From Ligustrum vulgare (Eukaryota; Streptophyta; Magnoliopsida; Lamiales; Oleaceae), in the NCBI GenBank assembly GCA_963555705.1, contig OY743190.1:10763501-10827500 (forward strand): 64,000 bases of DNA, in the 5' to 3' direction. Both the position numbers and the translations under genes were made by a program. This document shows positions 46,627-57,532 of the stretch, piece by piece. Positions within the stretch are counted from its first letter, which is position 1; the number at the start of each line of letters is the position of its first letter. The notes under the pieces are model-generated. The model was not told the DNA's origin. It saw only the letters and a program-made list of their open reading frames with translations, and ran no database searches.

Positions 46627-48530
46627 ATGGATCGTGGTTGGATGTATGGCAGACATAATAGACATGAATATGTAAAAGGTGTTGAAGAGTTTATGAAATG
46701 TTCGGATGAACACAAGAGAAAGAAAGGTGAAGCAATGATTTTGTGTCCTTGTTATGATTATAAGAGTCTGAGAAAGTTTCGTAGTTTTGATCAAGTGAAG
46801 AGTCATTTGATTCGTCATGAGTTTAAGGAAGGTTATACACGATGGATATGGCATGGTGAGAGTATGCTTCCCAGGACGAGCACTGGTGACGATATTGGTG
46901 ATCAGCAGGAGAATAATTTGAGCAATATTGGTGAGAATGATGTGGAAAATGATGAGAACGATATGATAGACGAAATTATGCGTGATATACAAGGGGAATT
47001 CATTGAAAAGCCTCATGTATTAGATAGTTTGTTCAACTATTCTAAGAAGCCTTTGTTTTCTGGTTGTAATAAATTTACAAAATTGTCTGCTGTACTGAAA
47101 TTGTATAACTTGAAAGCAAACAATAGGTGGAGTGATAAGAGTTACACGACATTATTGGAACTGTTATGAGAGATGCTTCCGGAAGATAACGAGCTTCCTA
47201 GTTCAATCTACGAGGAAAGAAATTGTTGTGCCCGATGGGTATGGAGATCGAGAGGATACATGCATGTCTAAATGATTGTATACTGTATCGAAATGATTAT
47301 AGGGACTTGCGTCTATGTCCAAAGTATGGGGCATCACGGTATAAGTAAAGAACATGAATGATAATTGTGTTGATAAGAAAAGCCCTCCGACAAAGGTGTT
47401 ATGGTATTTACCCGTAATACCAAGATTTAAACATTTGTTTGCCAATGCAAAGGATGCAAAGAACTTGCGGTGGCATGCTGACGAGAGAAAAGAAGATGGA
47501 AAACTAAGACGAGTGGCTGATTCTCCTCAATGGAGGAATATTAAAATGTTGTTTCCTGAATTTAGGGGCGAAGATAGAAATCTTAGGTTGGGACTATGTA
47601 CAGATGGGATGAACCCGCACGGTAACATGAGTAGTCGACAGAGCACTTGGCTGGTTCTTTTGACGATTTACAATCTTCCTCCTTGGTTATTTATGAAGCG
47701 CAAGTAAAAACATGTGGTTTATTGAGTTGAAAAACTAAAAACATGTGATTTTTTCAGGAAAAAAGTAAGAAGGCCAAGGATAGTCAATTGCGAAATGAGC
47801 ATCCACATTATTTGGGCTCAGCTGGTTATGCGAGGATGAAGCCACAGTGACAAGTAAGTGACCAACTATCTTCTAGCTCTTCATGTGACATGATTAGCTC
47901 ATCGACCATAAGCGATGATCGCAGTTTAGATTGGGTTCGAGCTAGATAAAAAAAAAAAAAAAAGGAAGATGGAACTTATTACATCCCCAACGAGAAAACG
48001 AGGGGAGCGTTTGACCAAATTGTAAGTATATCCTCCCGATTTTTCATATTTTTAATTAAAATTTACTTAAACACTTATATATAGTTTTTATTATTATTTT
48101 TGAACATGTTGAAAAAGCTGAGCAGCCCACGCAGGGGACATTTGTGCCAAGTAGACAGCATGATATCTTAAGTGAAGCTTTGGTAAGGACGATCACCCTG
48201 GTAGGGTGAGGGGGCATGGCGTCTATGTTATCAAGAGGGATGTTTACGACAAGCCCGATGACTACATTAGACAATCGTGTGGGGTTGTGTCAGTAGACGA
48301 TATTAAGGATATGCTCGTGAAGGAGATGGATGATAGTATTACCGAGTAGGTCAGGCGTGAGACGATGTCGAAGATGCATAGTAAATTCGATAAATATGAT
48401 GCTATCCTCCAGCTCTTGAGTGTAAATCTTGAGGTCGAGGTGGAAGTAGTTCCACAGCGCCGACCACCAACTCGCAGCAGTTGTCACTCCGTGGACCCAG
48501 ATCCATTTAATGGGCTTTAGGTATTTAATT
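46627..48530 (+). pseudogene. TNP2-type CACTA transposase remnants
   Basis: 46627-47169 codes for a transposase-associated domain (MDRGWMYGRHNRHEYVKGVE, RHEFKEGYTRWIWHGES) and runs into the TNP2 domain. 47354-47707 continues TNP2 (PTKVLWYLPVIPRFKHLFAN, LGLCTDGMNPHGN, IYNLPPWLFMKRK). Between them the frame changes (MLPEDNELPSSIYE follows a TGA at 47167). Downstream, 47760-48290 holds scraps of the second CACTA protein (HPHYLGSAGYARMK, DGTYYIPNEKTRGAFDQI). The middle of TNP2 is missing. An active enzyme would cut at the CACTA ends; this one cannot be made whole. Confidence 0.85.
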
Positions 48531-49023
48531 TTAAATTATGTAAAAAAAACTTAACATTACTTATGTTATTTCAACTAGAAGGGCTAAAATATATGTTCAA
48601 TCATGTTGTACAATAGAAGCCGATCCCTTGTCGTCTCACCGTAAGTGTTGATCGTGGGAAACAAATAGTGGAGAGAGGGATGGTTTATCCATCCGGACCC
48701 GAGATCGTGGTCCATCATCAACCACTCTAGCTTGATCATGCTAAGGTATCCGTTGACCATGTTATAGATGGTGCAGAAGCGTTTTATCTTCCAGTACCAT
48801 CTAAATACTACACCATGGTGGGGGAAGCTATTGGAAGCTTCTTTCAATGGCCTAAGGAATTGGTGATTTTCGGAGAGGTAATAATATTTAGTTATATAAA
48901 AGTTTCAGTTTCTTTTTAATGTGTATTAGACGTGTTATGATGTTTAAAATTGTTTTATTGCAGGAAGATGCACCAAAACAGGTAAACAAATTTAACGAAG
49001 GGAAAATGCCTTAGAGTTTCGAA

Positions 49024-50545
49024 ATGTCATCTACCCAACGACCTGCGATTGTTGATGATGAGACGTTGCAACGTCTGGGTGATAAATGCAAAATGTTACA
49101 CACTCTGATCCTTCGATTGCCTTTTGGTGATGACTTCTATCGGGTGAATGTAGATGACTCTGTGTTCAGCTGTAAGTTCGACGATGGTATTTTTGTTACA
49201 GTCGGAGACATCACCAATTTTCTTACGATGCAATGGTTGGATACATCTATCCTACAAGTATTTTCATTGTAAGACTTCTGACCACAAATTATAACTTCAA
49301 TTTAATTAAATCATTATTTTATTTCTATTTATTACTTTTACCTGTTCCAGGTACCTCCATAAGTTGTGTCAGCAATACGGTATTGAATCGATTGGATTCA
49401 TGTCTCCGACACACATTGTGTCGATTATGGTCAGAACAAATGTGAATGGTGTTGTAACTTATATGGCCGACACCATGAAGGCAGTGCGATCTAAGAAATT
49501 CATTCTAGCACCGTATTTTCAGGAGAAGATCACTGATACTCTCTTTTTTTTTTACCTCGGTTGATTCGTATGATGTTTAAAGTTGTATTTACACATTCAT
49601 AATACGTAGGAACCACTGGATGTTGCTAGTGATTTCTCCTCAGAAGAATACGGTGTACTTCTTGGATTCAGCTGCTGCATCGAAGCGTGACACTGATATC
49701 AAGCCGATGTTGAACACGTAAGTAATTATTTCCTCAATCATGGTTTTCGTTTATAAGTGGATAAGTTAGGATAATTTTCATGAAGTAATTGTGGAGTTGT
49801 GGTGGAATTGATTGTGGAGTTACGGTGAAATTGATTGTGAAGTTGTGGTGATATTGATGCATTTATGTTGGAATTGTTGAGAAGTTGTGATAATATTCTA
49901 TAGCAAGGTCTCTCTGCAGGTTGGATAAGTTCAATTTATAGGGGAGACTCTGTCAAAATTTCTGTAGAAAATTCGAGTCTAATTATTATTTTGTAACTTG
50001 TTCAGGGTTTCTCTACAGGTTGGATAAGTTCAATTTATAGAGGAGATTCTGTCAAAATTTCTGTAGAAAATTTGAGTCTAATTATTATTTTTTAACTTGT
50101 TCATATAATTTATTAAAACTTTAGGACTTTCAAAACGTATTGGGCATGTGGATGCTTTAGGACAAAAATGAATACAACGTGGAAAAATATAAAGGCATGA
50201 GAACGCAGATTTAAAGTTTATTACAGATGTTTGAATTATTTCAATATTTTATTTAGTTTGATTATTAATGTTCGTTTAAAATTTGAGAATTTCAGTGTCC
50301 TCAACAACCTGCAGGTTCTGAGTGTGGCTATTACGTTATAAGAAATATGTATGAGATAGTCACAGAACACTTTCAACTCGAGTCGTTAGAAAATGTATAA
50401 TTTAGAAGAATGAGAATTTTTAATTATGACTTTATCTTTATTAACAAATAACTAATTGTTCATTTTAATTGGTTGTAGGCATTTAAAGAATACTACTCAA
50501 CAAAGGAAATCGTGGAGATTCAAAACTTATGGGCAAAATAGTTCG
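49024..50545 (+). pseudogene. Ulp1/C48 peptidase-like gene in the CACTA element
   Basis: Exon-like pieces: 49024-49269 joined (ATT/GTAAGA, TTCCAG/G) to about 49352-49540 (YLHKLCQQYGIESIGFMSPT). Next is 49610-49719 with HWMLLVISPQKNTVYFLDS (His and Asp of the triad), then about 50297-50398 with QQPAGSECGYYVIRNM (Gln and catalytic Cys), and an end piece AFKEYYSTKEIVEIQNLWAK. Splice signals look usable and the active-site residues are present, so it may be intact or lightly damaged. C48 proteases of this kind (SUMO-protease fold) are known passengers in plant CACTA and Mutator elements; their role is unclear. Confidence 0.75.
49900..50110. repeat. Two-copy ~110-bp tandem repeat
   Basis: GCAGGTTGGATAAGTTCAAT (about 49915) and ACAGGTTGGATAAGTTCAAT (about 50017) start near-identical units. 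A diverged third copy lies at about 46327 (ACAGGTTGGTTAAGTC) in the same element. Confidence 0.9.
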
Positions 50546-50704
50546 TTGATGTGTGTATATAAATCTTTTTCATTCAAACTTCATTTACATATTTGTATAA
50601 TAAATTAAGAATCTTTTAAATATAATTGTTTTTATTTAATTTTATTACGAATATGTTGATTATATATATTCGATGGCGATATATTTGGTGATGTGTATGT
50701 GGAG

Positions 50705-50895
50705 AATGTTCAGGTGATCGCAGGTCACATTCAGGTGATTGGACCTGCAGTGACAAAGGTCATTGCAGGTCATGACCTGCAGTGACCTGGGTCATTGCAG
50801 GCCACTTTCAAGTGATTGCAGGTAATGACCTGCAGTGACCTGAGTCATTGGAGGTCACTTTCAAGTGATTGCAGGTCATTACCTGCAGCATTGCA
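50705..50895. repeat. Palindromic AGGTCATGACCT array
   Basis: About three ~65-base units made of GCAGGT and ACCTGC blocks in both orientations, such as GCAGGTCATGACCTGC. Lies inside the right subterminal region of the CACTA element. Confidence 0.9.
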
Positions 50896-50954
50896 TGCTA
50901 CGTTAAAATAATTGTAAGCCATAACCTTTAATGGGTGTAAAAAAAAAAAGGACT

Positions 50955-51115
50955 TTAGGCGTCGGTTGTAATCTTACAATCGACGCCTAAAGTCTTGACT
51001 TTATTCGTCGGTTGTAAAGGCGTCGGTTAACAACGACGCGTAAAGTAAAGACTTTACGCGTCTATGTCATATACATTGTCTCTACAATCGACGCGTATTG
51101 TGTTTTATAACCGAA
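50955..51115. repeat. Right subterminal repeats of the CACTA element
   Basis: GGCGTCGGTTGTAA and its inverse, plus GACGCGTAAAGT / ACTTTACGCGTC, forming hairpins. Confidence 0.85.
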
Positions 51116-51140
51116 GCGAATGAGTCTTTATGTACTAGTG

Positions 51141-52136
51141 AAACAAAGAATGTTAAGTTTTCAAATTAAAATATGTTCTTAAAGTGATAATATGATAAAA
51201 TATGTGCATCTAAAAAGTGATTTGAAGTTTTCAAAGTAAAATATGTGCTTAAGCCCATGTTCGGATCTAATTATAATCAGATTTTGGGTTTTTTTTCGGA
51301 GTTTGAGGCAGATTTAGGGTTAAAAATTGGAGTGAGAAAATACGTGTGGTTAAAAAGTTGTATTGAAAATTGGAGCGATTATAAACCAAAAAATACTCAC
51401 ATTACCGAACGGAGGCTAAAGTGTAGTTAAAAATTGATTTGAACACGTTATTTATAAATCTTAATCTTATCTTATATCTTATTAAAGTAGAATAACTGTC
51501 ACCAAAATTCACACATAGTTTACCGTCAAAATAACTTTCTAAATTTAGAATTCTTTTTAAAAAAATATATTGTATTAAATATTTTAGCAAATATTATGGT
51601 ACATGTGTCATTAATGGCATTAGTATTGACATCCATGCTATGCCATTAATGACATCAATATGTTATTTTTTTAACATATAAACTATTTTTATAATAATTA
51701 TTATTTCTTTGATAATTATTGTATTCTTTTGAAATAGAAAAAATATGTAATATGGATGTTAAATCGAAAATTTCAATGAGAAGTTTAATTCAGGCTAACA
51801 AGTAAGAGCAAAATAACTTTATAAATCTAGATTTTTTTACAAAAAAAATATTGTATTAAATATTTTAGCAAATATTATAGTACACGTGTCATTAATGACA
51901 TTAGTATTGACATCCACGCAATGCTGTTAATGACATCAATATGTTTTTTTTAATGTATAAACTATTTTTATAATTATTATTATTTTTTGATAATAATTAT
52001 ATTCTTTTGAAATAAAAAAAATATATGTGATATGGATGTCAAATCAAAAATATCAATGAGAAATTTAATTCAGGCTAACATCTCGCAAACAATAAATATA
52101 TTTTCCGTAAAATTGTCTCAGAGATAAAAGATAAAA

Positions 52137-52139
<3 letters not shown>
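51141..52139. repeat. AT-rich DNA with a ~285-bp tandem duplication
   Basis: No gene. ATATTGTATTAAATATTTTAG at about 51568 and 51849, and TTTAATTCAGGCTAACA at about 51784 and 52067, mark two diverged copies. Each has inner inverted segments (CATTAATGGCATT / TGCCATTAATG). Confidence 0.8.

Positions 52140-52190
<51 letters not shown>
52140..52190. repeat. (TA)n microsatellite
   Basis: About 50 bases of TA repeats immediately left of the LTR-element remnant. Confidence 0.97.
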
Positions 52191-52198
<8 letters not shown>

Positions 52199-52235
52199 CT
52201 TTACTTCAATATCACATTCATTATAAATTGAAAGT

Positions 52236-53541
52236 TGGTATCAGAGCGGGACCACTTGAATGCGTTGTTGGTCTTGTGGAGATCAATGACATGAATTCTT
52301 ACGGAGAAAGATTTTGGGCCACGGATAGTGTCGGCAAGCATGCGGAACACAAAGAAGGAAGCTGTGGGGAAGATGGGTGTGCTGGGCAGCGTTGCGCAAT
52401 TGCCTTTGAGGGAGTTTTGTGTAGCGAATTTTGCAGGGACTATGAGAATGTAGTGAGTATGTGCTTCGACATGTGATGGAGGCGTTGCGGTTGGAGGCCG
52501 TCCACCGAAGAACTACTACTTATGGGGGCAGATGGTGAAGGTTGGTGTCGAAGGCGGTATGTACATGTTACAACGGGTAAGTGTGGGAGTACCACCGTGT
52601 GAATGCTCGTCCATGAGGGGATGGTACCGTTTAATTCTGCAATTGAGGAGTGTGTGTTGATGTGAAGCTCACTTCCCGCCAAGAGGGCGTAAGCGGATTT
52701 GAATGGGGGAGAATGTCAAGTAGTGAAAATGCTTATCTCCCCATTTGGTTCGGTAAGTCGACAACAGTTAGACGGCTGGCCTATTTTACCATGAAGTGCT
52801 TTAATGATATGATCATATTGTAGGTATTTCCCTTACATCCTACCCATCAGCGTGCTTGTGTGCCAGTTGTTCTGTCTTGCCGGACAATGAATGAGAGGTA
52901 AGCTACCTAGAAGCGAGAAACCCCAGGAGCTAAACTTGCTATCCGTGAAACGTGGGCATGCGATCACACGTCAACTATTTTTATTAAAAAATCAATTTCG
53001 CGTAAAGCCATGCAATCGCAAAGCTTATAACCATGCGATCGCATGGTAGTCCAAAAAGTTGTGTCTTTTCGAAGTTATGCATGGTTTGGCTCCACGAAAC
53101 TTCGTCTACAACCCTTCATCATCTATAAATAGGACCCTTGAGATGTCCTATTACTTACACCAGTGATATGCAACAACAATATTATTTTATCTTCTCATCT
53201 TAATCAAAATTCTTTCATTTTGTTGCATAACTTTTGATTTTCTTTCATTTTCAATTTTGGAGTACAAAAACCATAATTCTGGTTTGTTGTGCATGTGTTT
53301 TTTAGCGCTATAAACACAAGTGAGGTCATTGTATTTTGGGAGTCGATTGCCATAAATAGTAGACTCCGTTGCAGAGCAAATTCGACTTAAGGACAAAGTG
53401 TTCAACACTTACCTTAACTTCGTCCTTTTCTTCTCTTTTCTTCTTCTTGTTTCCTTGTCGTTACTCCGTCCATTTGTCGGCACAGATTTCATATATATTA
53501 TTCTATTTATTTGGCGTCACTATACACAAAATATTCCAACA
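52236..53541 (+). mobile_element. Miniature LTR-retrotransposon (TRIM-like) remnant lacking its 5' LTR
   Basis: A primer site TGGTATCAGAGC (52236-52247) and a purine tract GGGGGAGAA (52705-52713) are only about 460 bases apart. After the tract comes an LTR-like sequence beginning TGTCAAGTAG (52714) and probably ending CCAACA at 53541. The interior codes for nothing recognisable. No matching LTR precedes the primer site; the (TA)n run sits there instead, so the left end is lost or replaced. Confidence 0.6.
52714..53541 (+). repeat. 3' LTR of the TRIM-like remnant (end uncertain)
   Basis: Starts right after the purine tract. U3 contains CATGCGATC and CCATGCGATCGCATGG palindromes (52958-53045) and CTATAAATAGG (about 53121-53131) is the TATA box. 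The 3' end is chosen by the TG..CA rule only. Confidence 0.6.
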
Positions 53542-53990
53542 AGAGGAAAAGTGAAAAATCAACTTCACCAAATAACATCTTACCTTGAACTATACTTATA
53601 AATTACACGTCAATGTAGATCATTGCATTTAAGCTCTCGATGGATAATCCTTCAAGTTGTAAATCCCTAATAGGTAGGGTATATGTTTGACAAACCCCAT
53701 TAAAAGTGTAAAAAGTGATGGATTCCGTAAAAATATGTGATTGAAAATGATTTTGAGAAAAATTTGAATTTTTTTCAAGTTTTTCATAATTTTGAATTTT
53801 TGGGAGAACGTATAGTTGAAAAGCGATTAAAAGTGTAAAAACTAAAATTGGTGGGTTTCATAAAAATATGTGGTCAAAAATGAATTTGAGAAGATTTTCT
53901 TTCCTTTTCTTTTTTTCCCTTAAAAAAGAAAGAAGTTGGGACCAAACGTGCTGCATGATAATAAAAGCCACAATTTCTGAATTTCACTAA
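53542..53990. other. Intergenic, no gene seen
   Basis: AT-rich; a pair of similar ~75-base segments at about 53700 and 53830 (AAAGTGTAAAA, AAAATATGTGxT). Confidence 0.5.
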
Positions 53991-54290
53991 GAGTCACTGG
54001 AGTTTAACTGAAATTACACAGTAGTCACTAAAGTTACAAAGTTTCGATCATTGAAGTTACAAACTCTTTCACCTATGGTCACTCTATTAAAATAAAAGTT
54101 TTCAATAATTAAGTTTTTCAAATTTGATTTATAAGTATTATAAAATAAATATATTCATTATTGCTCAAAAATCTCAAGAGTTTTAACAAAGTGACGCAAG
54201 TGAAAGAGTCGGTAACTTCAACTATAGAAGTTTAAACTTTATAACTTTGGTAACCATTTTGTAATTTTAGTTAAACTTCAATGACCAACA
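53991..54290. mobile_element. Inverted-repeat MITE, ~300 bp
   Basis: The first ~110 bases (GAGTCACTGGAGTTTAACTG onward) are the imperfect reverse complement of the last ~110 (TTAGTTAAACTTCAATGACC). No clean target duplication seen. Confidence 0.65.
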
Positions 54291-54354
54291 ATAAAATTAA
54301 CCCCTACTAAAATCAAAGTTCAGGAAATCTATTCGATTCCATCTCTCTTTTGAA

Positions 54355-55155
54355 AAGTTAATTGTTTCACTGGCCACCGAACTATACATACCGTCACGGT
54401 TTGGCCACTCAACTTCAATATGCTTCTAAGTGGCCACTGAACTTTACATGCTGTCACAGTTTAGCCACCCAACTTTTGTATGCTTCCAAGTGCCCACCGA
54501 ACTTTACATGATGTCACGGTTTAACCACCCAACTTCAATATGCTTCCAACTGGTCACTGAAGTTTCAAGTTCTAGTTTTGGAGAGGCATGTTTAAGTTTA
54601 ATTTCGAGGTACCAAAAGAGGTCAAAACATCAAGTTCTTGGTACCATTTCGAAGTACTCACAACATACTTTTGCGTACAATTTACCATACAATAAATAGT
54701 TAACCGAGGAGAAAGTTATTGCTTGTCAAAATAAGCAACTTAAAACTACTTTTTTGAAACTTTCAATAAAGTAGCTTACTTTGTTAAGCCATAACTTTCT
54801 TGTCGGTTAATCATTTCTTGTGTTGTAAATTGTACGCAAAAGTATGTTGTGAGTACTTTGAAATGGTACCAAGAACTTGATGTTTCGACCTCGTTTGGTA
54901 CCTCGAAGTTAAACTTGAACATGCCTCTTCGAAACTAGAATTTGAAACTTCAGTGGCCAGTTGGAAGCATATTGAAGTTGAGTGGCTAAACCGTGACATC
55001 ATGTAAAGTTCGGTGGGCACTTGGAAGCATACAAAAGCTGGGTGGCTAAACCGTGACAGCATGTAAAGTTCAGTGACCACTTGGAAGCATATTGAAGCTG
55101 AGTGACCAAACCGTGACGGTATATATAGTTCGGTGGCCAGTGAAACAATTAGCTC
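54355..55155. mobile_element. 801-bp foldback MITE, Mutator-like, 10-bp TSD
   Basis: Two ~385-base arms are reverse complements at roughly 90% over a short centre (near 54750). The same 10 bases, CTCTTTTGAA, flank both ends (54345-54354 and 55156-55165), the length made by Mutator-type transposons. Each arm contains tandem units of about 60 bases (GGCCACCGAACTxTACAT). Mirror-image 89-codon ORFs (54430-54699 plus; 55080-54811 minus) result from the repeat and show no domain. A transcript would form a long hairpin. Confidence 0.88.
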
Positions 55156-55240
55156 CTCTTTTGAATTGCAAATTTTCCCAAACTATTTCCCAATTTCGGT
55201 CTCCTTTTACATGGTTACATCCCTTCTTTCTTGATTTTCC

Positions 55241-55462
55241 ATGGATAACGCCAAGAAGAAACCATGTATAAACACCGGCACTGCGGTGTCTGAAGTCGGT
55301 GTACCACTGTTGGAGGTCCTGCCACTCCTAGACGCCATTATTTCCAGCGAAATTTTTAGTTAACTAGACTTGGAATCACTTTGTTCCCTGGCTTGCGTTT
55401 CTCGGGGATGTCGTTCACTTGTTTTTGAAGTTCTTTCAACTCTTCCCTCTCTTGATCTCTGT
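55241..55462 (+). pseudogene. F-box-like first exon with a premature stop
   Basis: ATG at 55241, MDNAKKKPCINTGTAVSEVG, then an F-box-like segment (LPLLDAIISSEIFS, stop, LDLESLCSLACVSRGCRSLV) up to a donor (TGT/GTAAGC at 55462). TAA at 55361-55363 (codon 41) replaces a residue in the middle of the motif. The ESLCSLACVSR pattern is reminiscent of plant F-box/LRR proteins such as FBL10, which recruit substrates to SCF ubiquitin ligases. No later exons are visible. Pseudogene or fragment. Confidence 0.6.
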
Positions 55463-55844
55463 GTAAGCATTCATTCTCAAATAATTATTTTCGTGATTCT
55501 CATTTGCGTTTAGATTTAATAAGCTAAATGGTTAAATTGAGATTTTTCCCGGGGATTCCGTTCACTTGTTTTTGAAGTTCTTTCAACTCTTCCCTCTCTT
55601 GATCTCTCTGTAAGCATTCATTCTCAAATAATTATTTTCGTGATTCTTATTTGCGTTTAGATTTAATAAGCTAAATGGTTAAATTGAGATTTTTTCCGGG
55701 GATTCCGTTCACTTGTTTTTGAAGTTCTTTCAACTCTTCCCTCTCTTGATCTCTCTGTAAGCATTCATTCTCAAATAATTATTTTCGTGATTCTCATTTG
55801 CGTTTAGATTTAATAAGCTAAATGGTTAAATTGAGATTCTATTG
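55404..55844 (+). repeat. Three tandem 147-bp copies of an exon-intron junction
   Basis: Units start GGGGATGTCGTTCAC (55404), GGGGATTCCGTTCAC (55551) and again at 55698. Each contains the last ~58 bases of the F-box-like exon, its GTAAGC donor and the first ~85 bases of the intron. Copies 2 and 3 are nearly identical. Confidence 0.97.
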
Positions 55845-56410
55845 GTTGTCCGATTGAGTTCAAGAAACTTCTTGAAATTTATTATCTGGGAATATCTGCG
55901 TGTTGTAGAAAATTGCTTTGTTACATTGATAGAAATTGCTTAAGATTGTGTTTGATAGCAATTCTTTTCATGAAATTTTTTTTCCAGAGTTTCCAACTTT
56001 CATGAAAAATAAAAAACATCAACCCACTAGATTTTAAATTTTGTTGTATCATGTTAAACAAATGGCAAGTAATTTTGAGTTTTATCTAGAAAGTGCCTTC
56101 CCTTCTTCAGAACTATCATTTTGGCCTGATTTGCATAGTGATTGAGAATTGAATAGATAGAAAGTGCCTTCCCTTCTTCATTCATTGCCACTTTCACGTG
56201 TAATCAATCTATAATCATGTAGCTTTACTTATGGAGTTAAACAAAAATGCAGCACTTCGATAAGTCTTCCCCCAACCAATGTAAAATATCTATACCAAAT
56301 GTAAATAAATTACATTATTCCAAGCACATGAAACTTGACACCCGCATCTTTGGTAGAAAATGAACTTTCTTTTCCTTTCTAAGCAAAGAGTTATTGAGCG
56401 GGAAATGAAA
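55845..56410. other. Intron-like or intergenic sequence
   Basis: No coding frame. A short repeat AGAAAGTGCCTTCCCTTCTTC occurs at about 56088 and 56158. Confidence 0.5.
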
Positions 56411-57322
56411 TTAAGGGTCGTTCTCTTTGTGTTTCGATTTTGAATTTTGAATTTTTGATTTTGATTTTGTTTTGAATTTTGAATTTTAGTTGTTTGTTTT
56501 GGGATTGCTGAAAACATGTTCTTTTTGTGATTTTGGAAAACTGTTTTCAAAAATAGAAAACTGAAAAATGCGTTTACTTTGTAATTTTCTGATATATTTA
56601 TTTTGTGATATTTTATATGTAAAAAATGGTTGATTTGTTGAATTACATTAATTTTAGTGTCAATAAATCAGTTAGTTCTCGATGTCAATAAATTTTTCAT
56701 TATTATTGTTTCAGCTAAACAAAAATCCAAATCATACCAACAAAATCTTAACATGGATCTATATATAGTGGAAAAATAACATAAGAACTTTAAGTGAAGG
56801 AAATGTTTCACATTTACAAAAAAAATATAAAAATAAAAAAATTTACAAAAAAAAATCTTCACATGGATCTATATATAATGACAAAATAACATAAGAACTT
56901 CAAGTGAAGGAAGTGTCTCACATTTACCCAAAAAAATTATAAATAAAAAAAAAATCTTAACATGGATCTATATATAATGACAAAATAATATAAGAATTTT
57001 AAGTGAAGAAAGTGTCTCATATTTACAAAAATAAATAAATAAATAAAAAATCTTAACATGAGTCTATATATAATTACAAAATAATATAAGAATTTCAATT
57101 GAAAGTAGTGTCTCACATTAAAAAAAAAAGTCTAAAACGCGCGTTTTGGACTTTTTAACACAAAATATCCAAAACGCATTAAACTCGTTTTGAGTTTTCT
57201 TTGTATTTTTTTTTTTTTTGAAAACGTATTTCTGAAAATTGGAAAAGTGAACGCGTTTTTGATATTTTCGAAAAACGAAAACTCAAAACGGGCTTAAAAC
57301 AGTAAAGAGAACGAGACCTTAA
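56411..57322. mobile_element. MITE with TTAA flanks, ~904 bp
   Basis: Inverted ends GGGTCGTTCTCTTT and GGTCTCGTTCTCTTT (one-base offset) are bordered by TTAA on both sides (56411-56414, 57319-57322). TTAA could be a piggyBac-type duplication or a TTA/TAA PIF-Harbinger one. No transposase. Confidence 0.7.
56751..57120. repeat. Four ~100-bp tandem units inside the MITE
   Basis: Each unit begins AACATGGATCTATATATA (about 56751, 56861, 56959, 57055) and ends GTGTCTCACATTTAC. Confidence 0.92.
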
Positions 57323-57451
57323 TCTTTGAGTATTTTGACTTTCAAAGGTTGTTTACTATAATTCAGAACTTAAATTCCCTGCTTGACAATGAAACGTAGT
57401 TATAATTGAAAGATTTTGTTGATCTAGATTCAGTCTTTTATTTTGTTCCTT

Positions 57452-57453
<2 letters not shown>

Positions 57454-57529
<76 letters not shown>
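57454..57529. repeat. (TA)n microsatellite, 76 bp
   Basis: Uninterrupted TA repeats. Confidence 0.98.

Positions 57530-57532
<3 letters not shown>

Larger units (their letters stand above)
45524..51140 (+). mobile_element. CACTA (En/Spm) transposon, degraded
   Basis: Ends CACTAGTACA (45524) and TGTACTAGTG (51140) are perfect inverted repeats flanked by the 3-base duplication AAA on both sides. Subterminal CGTCGGTT-type repeats in both orientations fill the first and last ~200 bases. The interior has TNP2-type transposase remnants and an Ulp1-like protease gene, both plus strand. Stops and gaps make it non-autonomous. Confidence 0.95.

Noticed and set aside
54430..55080. Pair of similar 89-residue proteins on opposite strands
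   Set aside because: They are the two arms of one inverted repeat, not two genes.
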